DNA of 64,000 nt, from NCBI GenBank assembly GCA_963720735.1, contig CAVRGL010000002.1, forward strand, positions 124,001 to 188,000, given 5' to 3'. A model generated the notes under the pieces. It searched no databases. It was not told where the DNA came from and worked only from the letters and a program-made list of their open reading frames with translations. Shown here piece by piece: positions 51,423 through 60,476 of the stretch. Both the position numbers and the translations under genes were made by a program. The stretch is from JBBRHQ01 sp963720735. Lineage in GTDB: Bacteria > Actinomycetota > Thermoleophilia > Solirubrobacterales > 70-9. How positions within the stretch are numbered: position 1 is the first letter of the stretch; each line of letters starts with the position of its first letter.

Positions 51423-52543
51423 CGGCGAGGCTGTGCAAGGGCGATCGGGCGCGGCTCGCGCGGTTGTGGCTGGCTGGAGAGCGCGACCCGCTGCGGACCT
51501 CGCTCGCTTCGGTCCTCCCGTCCGCGCCGCGGGGCCACCGTCCCGGGGTGGGTCTCGAGCCCGGCCCTTCCCTGGGCCCAGCCGACTCCGAGCCACGCCC
51601 TCGCCCGGCTGGGGTCGCCGGTCGCACGCAGCCGCCGCCGCTCCCCGAGCAGGGCCGGAAGGCGGCGGAGCGTCTCCAGCCTGCCGAACAGCGCCGAGCG
51701 CAGACGCCCGTGGGCGAGCGCCAAGAGCAGCGAGCCGGTTTCGACGGCGACGATCCGGGGAATCGAGGGAATCGGCATGAACTTGATCCTGGTGGCGAGG
51801 CGGTTGCGCGCGACCAGGCGCGCGTTCTCCGCTCCAGGCCGCTTGAAGCTCGCCCGCCAGGCAGCGTTTCCGACGTGCCAGACCTGGGCGTCGGGCACCA
51901 GGGCGAAATGCCAGCCGGCGATCCGCGCCCTGACGTTGAGGTCGACATCCTCATAGAAGGCGAAGTAGCTCTCGTCGTAGCCGTCGAGCGCCTCGAGCAT
52001 CGTCCGGCGAAGGAGGCAGGCCGCCCCGCAGACCCCGAAGACCTCACGGGCCGCGATCGTCGTCTCGGAGCGCCTCCGCCCGGCGCCGTCCTCCCTCGCC
52101 CGGCCGTCACGGGTGAGCGATTGGCCGTGGCTGTAGACGATGGTGGCCGGGTCGTCGGGAGCCTGGCGCAGATCGCGCTGCAGCTGGAGGATCAGCGGCT
52201 GGACTCCCCCCAGGGCCGGGTTCGCCTCGAGCGCCGCCGCCAGCCCCAGCAGGCAGTCCGGTTCGAGCACGGTGTCCTCGTTGAGGACCATGACCAGCGG
52301 TGCCCCGGTGCGGGCGATGCCGAAGTTGACGGCGGCGGCGAAGCCGAGGTTCCGGGGCAGGGAGAGGTGCGGGACGCCCTGCTCGGCGAGGAACTCCGGG
52401 GTTCCGTCCTCGGAGCCGTTGTCGACCACGAAGGTCTGCACCTCGACCCCCTCCTGCGCGTCGAGCGAGGCGAGGCACCGCTTCAGGTCCTCCAGGCAGT
52501 TCCAGCTCGGGATGACCACGGACACCCGCGGCGACTCGGCCAT
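51416..52543 (-). CDS. GT2 glycosyltransferase with basic C-terminal tail
   Basis: 375 residues. VSVVIPSWNCLEDLKRCLAS, VVDNGSEDGTPEF, VLNEDTVLEPD (acidic metal motif) and AACLLRRTMLEALDGYDESY are family features. After about residue 300 an Arg/Pro-rich tail extends to the end and runs into the neighbouring gene. ATG 52543 is preferred (MAESPRVSVVIP); it overlaps in opposite direction with the ATG 52542 used by ligase copy 2. Sugar unknown, rhamnose plausible. Confidence 0.84.
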   Translation of the reverse strand: MAESPRVSVVIPSWNCLEDLKRCLASLDAQEGVEVQTFVVDNGSEDGTPEFLAEQGVPHLSLPRNLGFAAAVNFGIARTGAPLVMVLNEDTVLEPDCLLGLAAALEANPALGGVQPLILQLQRDLRQAPDDPATIVYSHGQSLTRDGRAREDGAGRRRSETTIAAREVFGVCGAACLLRRTMLEALDGYDESYFAFYEDVDLNVRARIAGWHFALVPDAQVWHVGNAAWRASFKRPGAENARLVARNRLATRIKFMPIPSIPRIVAVETGSLLLALAHGRLRSALFGRLETLRRLPALLGERRRLRATGDPSRARAWLGVGWAQGRAGLETHPGTVAPRRGREDRSERGPQRVALSSQPQPREPRPIALAQPRRQ

Positions 52544-54611
52544 GGCGGGAAGCCTACCCTTGGGCGCCACAACCGAACCTGATCCCGACTTGCCAGCCCT
52601 GAAGACACCCAGAGCCGAGGAGCACCCGCCGGCGCCGGCGGACTCGCGCCAGGGCCCCGGCTCGCCGCCATGGCGCGACCGGGCCGGCCAGGCGGTGGCG
52701 CTGATCTTCCCGGTGGCGCTGATCCTCGGGATCGCCCTGGGCGGGGGCGATCAGGGCGGCTTCGACCTCGCCACCCGCCACATCGCCGGGCTGGCGGTGT
52801 GGGCGGTGGTGGTCGTGCTGCTGCTCTTCGGGGCCGCCTCGCGGGTGCGGGTCGCAACCCCCCTCTACATCGGCGCCGGGCTGCTCGGCGTCCTGGCGGC
52901 GCTCAGCGCGGTCTCGTCGATCTGGTCGGGCTCGACCGAGCGCAGCGTGATCGAGGCCGACCGCATCCTCGTCTACCTGGGCATCCTGATCGCCGCGTTC
53001 TTGATCACCCAGACCCCCGCCCGGCGCCAGCGCTTCGCCGAGGGGCTGGCGATCGCGATGGCGACGGTCGCCGTGGTCGCGGTGGCCAGCCGGCTGCTTC
53101 CCGACGTGATCCACATCCCCCAGCCGCCGGAGTGGGGCCCGCGGCTGACCTACCCGCTGGGCTACTGGAACGCCAACGGGACGATGTTCGCGATCCTCGT
53201 GCCGCTGCTTTTGTGGGTCAGCCGCCGCGGCACCCTGGCGGCGCTTCGCCTCGCCGCGGTGGCGGTCACCCCGGTGGCCCTGCTGGGGCTCTATTTCACC
53301 TACTCGCGGGGCGGCCTCGTGGCGCTCTTGGTCGGCACCGTGGCGCTGCTGGCGCTCTCCCGCGACCGGCTGTGGCTGGGCGCCACCCTGGCGCTGGGGC
53401 TGCTGGCGGCGGTGCCGGCGGTGCTCGAGGTGCAAAGCCGCTCCGCCTTAGAGAACGCGCTCAACAGCCCCGCGGCCACCGATCAGGGCCACAAGGTGCT
53501 GGCGATCCTCTGCCTGGGGATCGGCGTCGCGCTGCTCGGTTACGCGGCGCTTCGCTGGCTCGAGCACCGCGAGGGCAAGCTGACCGTGGCGGCGCTGGCG
53601 CTGTCGCGAAACCAGGCGCTCCTGGCGGGGATCGCGATCTTCGCCGTCGTCTTCGCCGCGGTCGTCGCCTTCACCCTGGGCCCGCGGGCCTGGGATCAGT
53701 TCTCGCGCAACGACCTGCGGCTCGGCAACCAGCCCGCCAACCACTTCACCGACTTCGCCGGCTCGGGGCGCCGCGACTTCTACCGCGTCGCGATCCACGC
53801 CTTCGAGGACCGCCCCCTGCTCGGCGACGGCGCCGGCTCTTATGAGTTCAGCTGGGAGAAGCGGCGCTCGATCGACCTGCCGGTCAAAGACGCCCACTCG
53901 CTCTATCTGGAGTCCTTCGCCGAGCTCGGCCTTCTCGGTGGGCTCCTGGTGCTGGGGCTGATCGGATCGCTGCTGGCGATCTCGCTGCGGGCCTGGCAGC
54001 GGGCCGCGGGGCTCGAGCGGGAGCGATCGGCTCCGCTTTGGGCGGCGATGGCCGCCTTCGCGGTCGCCGTCGCCTTCGACTGGTTCTGGGAGCTGCCGGG
54101 GCTGGGGGCGGTCTTCTTTGCGGGCGCCGGCGCCCTGCTCGCGCTCCGCTCGGCCCAGCTGGGGGCCTCCGAGCGGGCAGCGGGGGCTCCCGACGAGGGA
54201 CGCCGCTACGGGCTGGTCGCGGTCGGGCTGATCGCCGCCTGGGTCTCGGCCGCGGCGCTGATCGCCCCGCTTCTGGTCGACCGCGAGATCAGCGCCTCGC
54301 AGTCCGCCGCCGCCTCGGGCGAGCTGGCCACGGCGAGGAACCACGCCGAGAACGCCCGCTCGATCGAGCCCTGGGCCGCCTCGCCCTACGTGCAGCTGGG
54401 GCTGCTCGATGAGCTGAGCGGGGACTACGGCGCCGCGACGCGGCGCTTCGGCGATGCGATCGAGCGCGAGGACGGCAACTGGCAGCTCTACTACCTGCGC
54501 GCCCGCGCCGAGCGCGAGGCGGGCCGCCACGCGGCCGCCGCCGCCGACCTGGCCACGGCGCGGCGGCTCAACCCCCTCGACCCGCTGCTGGCCGGCGGCA
54601 AGGGCGGCTAG
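52542..54611 (+). CDS. O-antigen ligase / polymerase, copy 2
   Basis: Same protein as copy 1 from Asp-Leu-Pro onward, with identical residues to the end. The native start is missing because the repeat begins after codon 3. The best in-frame start is ATG 52542, giving 18 replacement residues; it overlaps base for base with the ATG of the divergent GT2 gene, so it has no space for a normal leader. TTG 52560 is another choice. Expression is therefore in doubt even though the coding sequence is intact. 689 residues if ATG is used. Confidence 0.85.
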   Translation: MAGSLPLGATTEPDPDLPALKTPRAEEHPPAPADSRQGPGSPPWRDRAGQAVALIFPVALILGIALGGGDQGGFDLATRHIAGLAVWAVVVVLLLFGAASRVRVATPLYIGAGLLGVLAALSAVSSIWSGSTERSVIEADRILVYLGILIAAFLITQTPARRQRFAEGLAIAMATVAVVAVASRLLPDVIHIPQPPEWGPRLTYPLGYWNANGTMFAILVPLLLWVSRRGTLAALRLAAVAVTPVALLGLYFTYSRGGLVALLVGTVALLALSRDRLWLGATLALGLLAAVPAVLEVQSRSALENALNSPAATDQGHKVLAILCLGIGVALLGYAALRWLEHREGKLTVAALALSRNQALLAGIAIFAVVFAAVVAFTLGPRAWDQFSRNDLRLGNQPANHFTDFAGSGRRDFYRVAIHAFEDRPLLGDGAGSYEFSWEKRRSIDLPVKDAHSLYLESFAELGLLGGLLVLGLIGSLLAISLRAWQRAAGLERERSAPLWAAMAAFAVAVAFDWFWELPGLGAVFFAGAGALLALRSAQLGASERAAGAPDEGRRYGLVAVGLIAAWVSAAALIAPLLVDREISASQSAAASGELATARNHAENARSIEPWAASPYVQLGLLDELSGDYGAATRRFGDAIEREDGNWQLYYLRARAEREAGRHAAAAADLATARRLNPLDPLLAGGKGG

Positions 54612-56268
54612 GGCCGGGCGCGGGGGAGGTCCTGCAAACGGGGCGCAAACCGCTACGTTGAGTCGAGGAGGAGATGCTCTGACAGCCAAGCCGCAGGCGA
54701 CACAGGGGGCAAAGTCGGCTGCCCCCGAGCCGCCGCCGACCCGCGCCCCCGGGGCCCCGAGCCCCGAAGCGCCGCCGAGCCCGGCGCCGCCGCGCCCTGC
54801 GGGCACCGACGGCGCCGCCGCCGAGCCTGCCCCGCCGCGGGTGCGCCGCCGCGCGGCCGGCGCCCTGGGGCTGGGGCAGGCGGGGGCGCAGGGGGCGCGG
54901 CGGCGCGGCTCGGTGCTTCGCCGCCTGCTCGCCCTGGGCGACTGGACGGTGCTGATCACCGCGCTTTGCCTGGCCACGGCCGCCACCGCGACGATCGACG
55001 TCGCCACCCTGTTCTGGGCGCTTTTGGCCAGCCCGATCTGGATCCTCGTCTTCAAGCTCCACGGGCTCTATGACAACGATCACCGCCGCATCCGCCACAG
55101 CACCCTGGATGAGCTCGGGGCGCTGACCTCAGCCTGCATCCTGGGGACGCTGGCGATCGACGGGGTGCTGGAGCTCTCCCCGGCCGGCTCGCTCACGGCC
55201 AAGGCGGCGATCGCCCTGGGGGTCGGGGCGCTGATCGGCTGCGCGGTGGTGCGGGGGCTTCTGCGCTCCTCCTGGAAGTGGCTGGTCGGACCGGCCACCG
55301 CGGTGGTCATCGGTCCCCCCGCCCCGGCGGCGCTGATCGCCCGCCGGGTGACCACCCACCCCGAGACCCACCTGACCCTGATCGGCTACCTCTCCCCCGC
55401 CGCGGCGCCCGACGTCGGCGACCTCAAACGCCTCGGAGCGCCCGATGACATCTCCCGGATCGCCCGCTCCCATCAGGTCGAGCGGGTGATCGTCACCGAG
55501 GAGAACATGACCGAGGCAGCCGCCGAGCAGCTGATCGAGGAGTGCAAGGGAGAGGGGCTGGGGCTGACCTTCCTGCCCCGCCACCACGGCATCCTGGGGC
55601 CGGGGATCGAGCTCAACCGCCTTGCCGAGCTGCCGGTGCTCGACTTCCGCTTCTCAGACCCGCCGCACTCGACGATGATGCTGAAGCGGGTCCTCGACGC
55701 CGCCGTCTCGGCGCTCGCCCTGCTCTTCTGCCTGCCGCTGTTCGCGGCGATCTCGGTGCTGATCGCACTCGACAGCGGCCGCCCGGTGCTCTTCCGCCAG
55801 CGCCGCGCCGGGCGGATGGGGCGGCCCTTCACCGTGATCAAGTTCCGCACCATGGTCCCCGACGCCGAGGAGCGGTTGGCCGAGCTGGTCGACCTCTCGG
55901 CGCTCGATGAGCCCGCCTTTAAGATCGCCAACGACCCGCGGGTCACCCGGGTCGGGCGGCTGCTTCGCCGCACCAGCCTCGACGAGCTGCCCCAGCTCCT
56001 AAACGTCCTGCGGGGGGAGATGTCGCTGGTCGGCCCCCGTCCCGAGGAGGAGGCGGTCGTCGCCCTCTATGACGAGCGCCAGCGCGCCCGGCTCTCGATG
56101 CGCCCCGGGGTGACCGGGCCGATGCAGGTCTACGGGCGGGGCGATCTGAGCTTCGAGGAGCGCCTCGCGCTGGAGCGCGACTACCTCGACAACGTCTCGA
56201 TCACCGGCGACCTGGCGATCCTGCTGCGCACCCCGCGGGCGATGATCCGCGGCGACGGCGCTTATTAG
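52585..56268. repeat. 3,684-bp direct repeat, copy 2
   Basis: See 43111-46794. Here the repeat ends directly before the ATG of a GT2 gene (TAG then ATG), whereas copy 1 has lost that neighbour. Two silent differences are at 54101 and 54191. Confidence 0.95.
54679..56268 (+). CDS. Polyprenyl glycosylphosphotransferase, copy 2
   Basis: Protein identical to copy 1, including the strong ribosome site, the out-of-frame ATGCTCTGA and the in-frame CTG start. Its TAG is followed at once by the ATG of a GT2 gene, a stop-start junction that suggests this copy keeps the original downstream context. One cell needs only one priming enzyme for one polymer, so the second copy gives dosage or is a by-product of recombination. 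Confidence 0.88.
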   Translation: MTAKPQATQGAKSAAPEPPPTRAPGAPSPEAPPSPAPPRPAGTDGAAAEPAPPRVRRRAAGALGLGQAGAQGARRRGSVLRRLLALGDWTVLITALCLATAATATIDVATLFWALLASPIWILVFKLHGLYDNDHRRIRHSTLDELGALTSACILGTLAIDGVLELSPAGSLTAKAAIALGVGALIGCAVVRGLLRSSWKWLVGPATAVVIGPPAPAALIARRVTTHPETHLTLIGYLSPAAAPDVGDLKRLGAPDDISRIARSHQVERVIVTEENMTEAAAEQLIEECKGEGLGLTFLPRHHGILGPGIELNRLAELPVLDFRFSDPPHSTMMLKRVLDAAVSALALLFCLPLFAAISVLIALDSGRPVLFRQRRAGRMGRPFTVIKFRTMVPDAEERLAELVDLSALDEPAFKIANDPRVTRVGRLLRRTSLDELPQLLNVLRGEMSLVGPRPEEEAVVALYDERQRARLSMRPGVTGPMQVYGRGDLSFEERLALERDYLDNVSITGDLAILLRTPRAMIRGDGAY

Positions 56269-57171
56269 ATGCCGGACTCACTCGAGCTGGAGGTGGTGAT
56301 CGTCAGCCACGGGGCGGAGGACCTGCTGCGCCGCTGCCTCGGCGCGATCGGCGCCAACCCCCCCTCGGTCGCGCACCGGGTGACGGTGGTCGACAGCGGC
56401 AGCCCCGACTCGACCCCGGAGATGGTCGAGACCGAGTTCCCCGGGGTGCGTCTCCTGCGCCGCTCCAACATCGGCTTCTCAGCGGCCAACAACCTCGTCC
56501 TCCGCGAGACCCCGGCCCGATCGGTGCTGCTGCTGAACCCGGACACGGAGATCACGGACGGAGCGGTGGACGTCTGCCTGGAGCGCCTCGCCTCGGACCC
56601 GTGGATCGGGATGGTCGGCTGCAAGCTGATCACCCCCGACGGCGAGCTCGATCACGCCTGCAAGCGATCGTTCCCGACCCCGCTGGGCGCCCTCGCCCAT
56701 TTCGCCGGGATCGGCCGCCGGGCGGCCGCTCCGCGGAGCCTCAGCCAGTACAGGGCCACCGACCTCGGACCCGATGACCCGGGTGAGGTGGACGCGGTCA
56801 ACGGCGCCTTCATGCTGGTCCGCATGGACACCGTCGCCGAGGTCGGCGACCTCGACGAGGGCTACTGGCTCTACATGGAGGACCTCGACTGGTGCTACCG
56901 CTTCTGGCAGCGGGGATGGCGGGTCTTCTACGAGCCCCGGGGCACGACGGTCCACGTCAAGGGAGGCAGCAGCGCCGGCCGCCGGCGCCCCCGCCAGGAG
57001 ATCGCCTTCCATCGTGGCATGGGCCGCTTCTACCGCAAGTTCTATGCCCCCCAGCGGCCGCTGGCCGAGAACGCCTTCGTCTATCTCGGCATCCTCGCCA
57101 AGCTGGGCCTCAGCCTGGCGATCACCGCGCTCCAGACCGCGGGCGCTTCCGCGCGGCGGCACGTCCGGTGA
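56269..57171 (+). CDS. GT2 glycosyltransferase
   Basis: 300 residues. LEVVIVSHGAEDLLRRCLGA, VVDSGSPDSTPEMV, NIGFSAANNLVL, LLLNPDTEITDGA and VNGAFMLVRMDTVAEVGDLD mark a GT2 of the rhamnosyltransferase-like group. Begins on the base after the sugar-transferase TAG and ends in a GTGA overlap with the next gene, so translation is coupled across three genes. Confidence 0.88.
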   Translation: MPDSLELEVVIVSHGAEDLLRRCLGAIGANPPSVAHRVTVVDSGSPDSTPEMVETEFPGVRLLRRSNIGFSAANNLVLRETPARSVLLLNPDTEITDGAVDVCLERLASDPWIGMVGCKLITPDGELDHACKRSFPTPLGALAHFAGIGRRAAAPRSLSQYRATDLGPDDPGEVDAVNGAFMLVRMDTVAEVGDLDEGYWLYMEDLDWCYRFWQRGWRVFYEPRGTTVHVKGGSSAGRRRPRQEIAFHRGMGRFYRKFYAPQRPLAENAFVYLGILAKLGLSLAITALQTAGASARRHVR

Positions 57172-58604
57172 GGGCTCTGCTGGGGAGGTTCGTCGCCGGG
57201 ACCGCGGCCCGCAAGCGGGCCCTGCTCCTACTCGCCTGCCTGCCGCTGGCCGCGGCCTTCATCGCCGGCGTCCTGCTCGGAGTCGGCGCGCAGGCGGGGG
57301 GCTGGGGGACGGTCGCGATCCTCGCCTCGATCCCGCTCGCGGTGGCCGCCGCCTTCGCGGTCGGCAGGCTGCTGTTCGGCGCAGCCCAGTCGATCCGCCG
57401 CGTCCAGGGCGCCTTCTGGCTGGTCGACAAGCTGGAGCCGCTCAACCTCGCGGTCGCCGACCGCGCCCCGGTCCGCGTCAACATCGTCCACCCGGCGATC
57501 GACCTGAAGCACTTCTTCGGCGGGTTCATCGCCGTCTTCAACCTCGCCAAGCGGCTGGCCGAGCGCGGGCACAGCGTCCGCCTGGTCGCCACCGAGGGAC
57601 CCGAGCTGCCCCGGGACTGGCGTCGGCAGCTGGCGGGCTACGAGGGAATCGGGAGTTGGATCGACGACCTCGAGGTCGCCTTCACCGCCGATCGGTCCCG
57701 GCCCCTGGAGATCAGCCCCGAGGACTCCCTGATCGCGACCCACTGGACGGTGGCCCACGTCGCCGCGGCGGCGCTGCCGCATCTGCGGGCCGAGCGTTTC
57801 CTCTACCTGATCCAGGAGTACGAGCCGTTCATCTTTCCGATGGGCAGCGCCGGGGCGCTCTGCCGGCGAAGCTACGAGCTGCCGCACACGGCGATGTTCT
57901 CGACCGACCTGCTGCGGGACTGGTTCGCTAACCACCAGGTCGGCGTCTATGCGCAGGGGACCGAGGTGGGCAAGGCCGCCTCGGTCAGCTTCGCCAACGC
58001 GATCACCCCGGTGGGCCCGGTCGCCGAAGCGGCGCTGCGCCGCCCGGGAGCGAGGCGACTGCTGTTCTACGCCCGGCCCGAGGAGCACGCCGCCCGCAAC
58101 CTCTACGAGATCGGCGCGATGGCGCTCGACCGCACCCTGGCAGCGGGTCACTTCGAGGGCTGGGAACTGATCGGCATCGGCACGGTGCAGGGCGGAAGCG
58201 AGCTGATCCTGCCCCGCTCGGGGCGGACCCTGCGGCTGGCGCCGCGCACCTCTCAGGTTGAGTATGGAGAGCTTCTGCGCTCCGCCGACGCCGGGCTGGG
58301 CCTGATGTACACGCCCCACCCGAGCCTGCCGCCGATAGAGATGGCCGCCGCCGGGATGCCCACGGTCACCAACACTTTCGAGAACAAGGACGCCGCGGCG
58401 CTGTCGGCGATCTCCGCCAACCTGATCGCCGCCGAGCCCACCGTGGAGGGGGTGGCCGCCGCCCTCGAGCAGGCCGAGGGGCGATGCGAGCGACTCGATC
58501 AGCGAGCCGCGGGCTCGCACGTCGAATGGCCCTCGAGTTGGAAGGACTCGCTGAGCGACGATGTGATGGCCGGGGTCGAACGCCTGCTGGGGATCCGCCG
58601 GTGA
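57168..58604 (+). CDS. WsaF-like glycosyltransferase with N-terminal membrane segments
   Basis: 478 residues. Two N-terminal hydrophobic helices (LLLLACLPLAAAFIAGVLLG, TVAILASIPLAVAAAFAVG) precede a GT-B-like domain whose entry VNIVHPAIDLKHFFGGFIAV resembles rhamnosyltransferase WsaF. Later YLIQEYEPFIFPMG and HPSLPPIEMAAAGMPTVTN fit the donor domain. GTG at 57168 overlaps the previous stop (GTGA). Probably adds rhamnose to the growing chain (inference). Confidence 0.84.
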   Translation: MRALLGRFVAGTAARKRALLLLACLPLAAAFIAGVLLGVGAQAGGWGTVAILASIPLAVAAAFAVGRLLFGAAQSIRRVQGAFWLVDKLEPLNLAVADRAPVRVNIVHPAIDLKHFFGGFIAVFNLAKRLAERGHSVRLVATEGPELPRDWRRQLAGYEGIGSWIDDLEVAFTADRSRPLEISPEDSLIATHWTVAHVAAAALPHLRAERFLYLIQEYEPFIFPMGSAGALCRRSYELPHTAMFSTDLLRDWFANHQVGVYAQGTEVGKAASVSFANAITPVGPVAEAALRRPGARRLLFYARPEEHAARNLYEIGAMALDRTLAAGHFEGWELIGIGTVQGGSELILPRSGRTLRLAPRTSQVEYGELLRSADAGLGLMYTPHPSLPPIEMAAAGMPTVTNTFENKDAAALSAISANLIAAEPTVEGVAAALEQAEGRCERLDQRAAGSHVEWPSSWKDSLSDDVMAGVERLLGIRR

Positions 58605-60247
58605 TGGACGTCGACCCACATCCCCGGTCGGAAAAGCTGGAGTCCATGGAGCGAGTTCCAATAGGACGAGATCGCCTACCCGCCTGGCCCGAACTTCCGC
58701 TCTTGATCGTCCTAGCACTAACGATTGTCGGCGGTCTTGTCCGGATCCTCGTTGCCGGACAAAGCCTCTTCGGCGACGAGCTGTCGACTTACTGGATCGT
58801 CTCAACCCACGACTTCGGAGGGGTGATCTCAACGGTCTATAGCGACGTCGAGATCACGCCTCCTCTCTATTTCGTGGCCGCCTGGCTCAGCACACGGATC
58901 GACCTCACTCCTGAGCTTCTGAGAGCACCGGCGCTGGTTGCCGGGGTCGGAGCGATTCCTCTGACCTACCTGCTGGGGGCCAGAACATTCGGTCGCAACA
59001 CCGGCCTCCTTGCTGCCACCTTCACCGCGTTCAGCCCGTTCATGATCCTCTACTCGGCTGAGGCCAGGAGCTATGGCTTGGCCATCACTTTCGTCCTGCT
59101 CTCGACGGTCTGTCTCCTTTACGGGCGAGAGCGTCAGGGGCTCGGTTGGTGGGCCGGTTATGCGGTCTGCAGCGCGCTCGCCGTCTACAGCCACTACACG
59201 GCCGTGTTCGCCCTTGTTGCCCAATTCCTATGGATCCTGGTCACGTCGCCCCGCGCGCGGGTCCGTGCCATCCTCGCCAATCTCGGCGCAATTGCCCTGT
59301 TCATACCTTGGCTCTGGGGTTTGAAGGCCGACCTCAACTCGCCGACCACATCGATCCTCTCGACCATCTCACCATTCAATCTGAGCTCGACGTCCACCGC
59401 GGTCAGCCACTGGGTGATCGGCTATCCGATTTCCGGAGCGGACACCCGTCTGCGGGATTTACCGGGTAGCGTGTCGCTCGCTCTCCTCGCCCTGGGGATT
59501 GGGATCACCGTGGTGGCCCTGGCGTTCCGCTGGCTGGGCGCTTGGGATTCTTCGCGATGGAGGCCGTGGCTCTTCAGCGCGCGCTCGCTGCCACCGACCT
59601 TAGCCGTCTCCACCCTCGCCGGGCTGATCGTCGCCAGTGCGGTCGGCACCAATGTCCTCGACGCCGCCCACCTCGCCGTATCTTGGCCGGCTCTCGCCAC
59701 CTGCCTCGCCGCTCTCTTGCTGGCCCCAGGGCCCCGTCTGAGGCCCGCCGCTGTGACCCTGACCGTCGCCGCATTCGCAATCGCCGGCGTAAAGATGCTC
59801 CGCAGCAGTTACCAGAGCCCGGATTACGAATCGATCGCTGCCACGATCGACAGACAAGCCGCCCGCGGGGACGTCGTCATAGACGCTTCAGGGCTTACTC
59901 CGGGGCCTCTCAGCGGACTCGACGTTGCGCTGAAACGACACCTGCCGGTCTTTCGTGTCGGGATGCCCTCAGAGCGCAGCCGACCGTTCGGGCTCCTCGA
60001 TTCCATCACCCCTACTCCGGAGGTGATGCACCGTGCAGTCTCGATGGCCGCGGGCGGACGCATATTTGTAGCCGCACCTCGAGGGCCGATCCAGCTGGAG
60101 GGTATCCCGGTGATCCCCTCTCAGCTCGCCAGTGTCAGGGCAGCACTACCACGTGACTATCGCCTGATCCGAAGCCGCACCTACTCCGGCTTCTACGGCG
60201 TTGGCATCGATGTTTATGCCCGTGAGGGCTCTCGAGACTCGCGCTAG
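58604..60247 (+). CDS. GT39/ArnT-like membrane glycosyltransferase
   Basis: 547 residues of GT-C type. The first periplasmic loop has the acidic pair FGDELSTYW, and ITPPLYFVAAWLS and PLTYLLGARTFGR follow as in lipid-phosphate-sugar-dependent transferases. Ten or more transmembrane helices, then a periplasmic domain of about 130 residues. ATG 58604 overlaps the previous stop (TGATG); a GTG lies directly before. The start of a stretch with lower GC and less biased codon use than its neighbours, reaching to about 62900. Confidence 0.83.
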   Translation: MDVDPHPRSEKLESMERVPIGRDRLPAWPELPLLIVLALTIVGGLVRILVAGQSLFGDELSTYWIVSTHDFGGVISTVYSDVEITPPLYFVAAWLSTRIDLTPELLRAPALVAGVGAIPLTYLLGARTFGRNTGLLAATFTAFSPFMILYSAEARSYGLAITFVLLSTVCLLYGRERQGLGWWAGYAVCSALAVYSHYTAVFALVAQFLWILVTSPRARVRAILANLGAIALFIPWLWGLKADLNSPTTSILSTISPFNLSSTSTAVSHWVIGYPISGADTRLRDLPGSVSLALLALGIGITVVALAFRWLGAWDSSRWRPWLFSARSLPPTLAVSTLAGLIVASAVGTNVLDAAHLAVSWPALATCLAALLLAPGPRLRPAAVTLTVAAFAIAGVKMLRSSYQSPDYESIAATIDRQAARGDVVIDASGLTPGPLSGLDVALKRHLPVFRVGMPSERSRPFGLLDSITPTPEVMHRAVSMAAGGRIFVAAPRGPIQLEGIPVIPSQLASVRAALPRDYRLIRSRTYSGFYGVGIDVYAREGSRDSR

Positions 60248-60476
60248 CTCGTAGCGCAATCCCGTTTGACACCTTGATGCGCCCCCGTGGGTCCGTGAAC
60301 GATTCAACACTCCAAGACCGCTGACTCAGGCTCCATGAGTGAATCTTCTCGATTGAGCAAGCGACGCCGAGGGTGGGTAGTGCCGCTCCCTGCTAGCACC
60401 ACATATCATCGGGTATGACGTATCCGTCGTCATCGCTGATCTGAGGCCGCGTATCTCCTAGCTTACACTTGGTTCT
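60248..60476. other. 229-base convergent intergenic region
   Basis: Lower-GC spacer between two convergent genes. I see no gene, clear hairpin with T-run or repeat in it. Confidence 0.6.

Noticed and set aside
43111..56268. The 3.7-kb repeats as an insertion sequence or transposon
   Set aside because: They hold only polysaccharide genes, with no transposase, terminal inverted repeats or visible target duplication; the ends coincide with gene borders.
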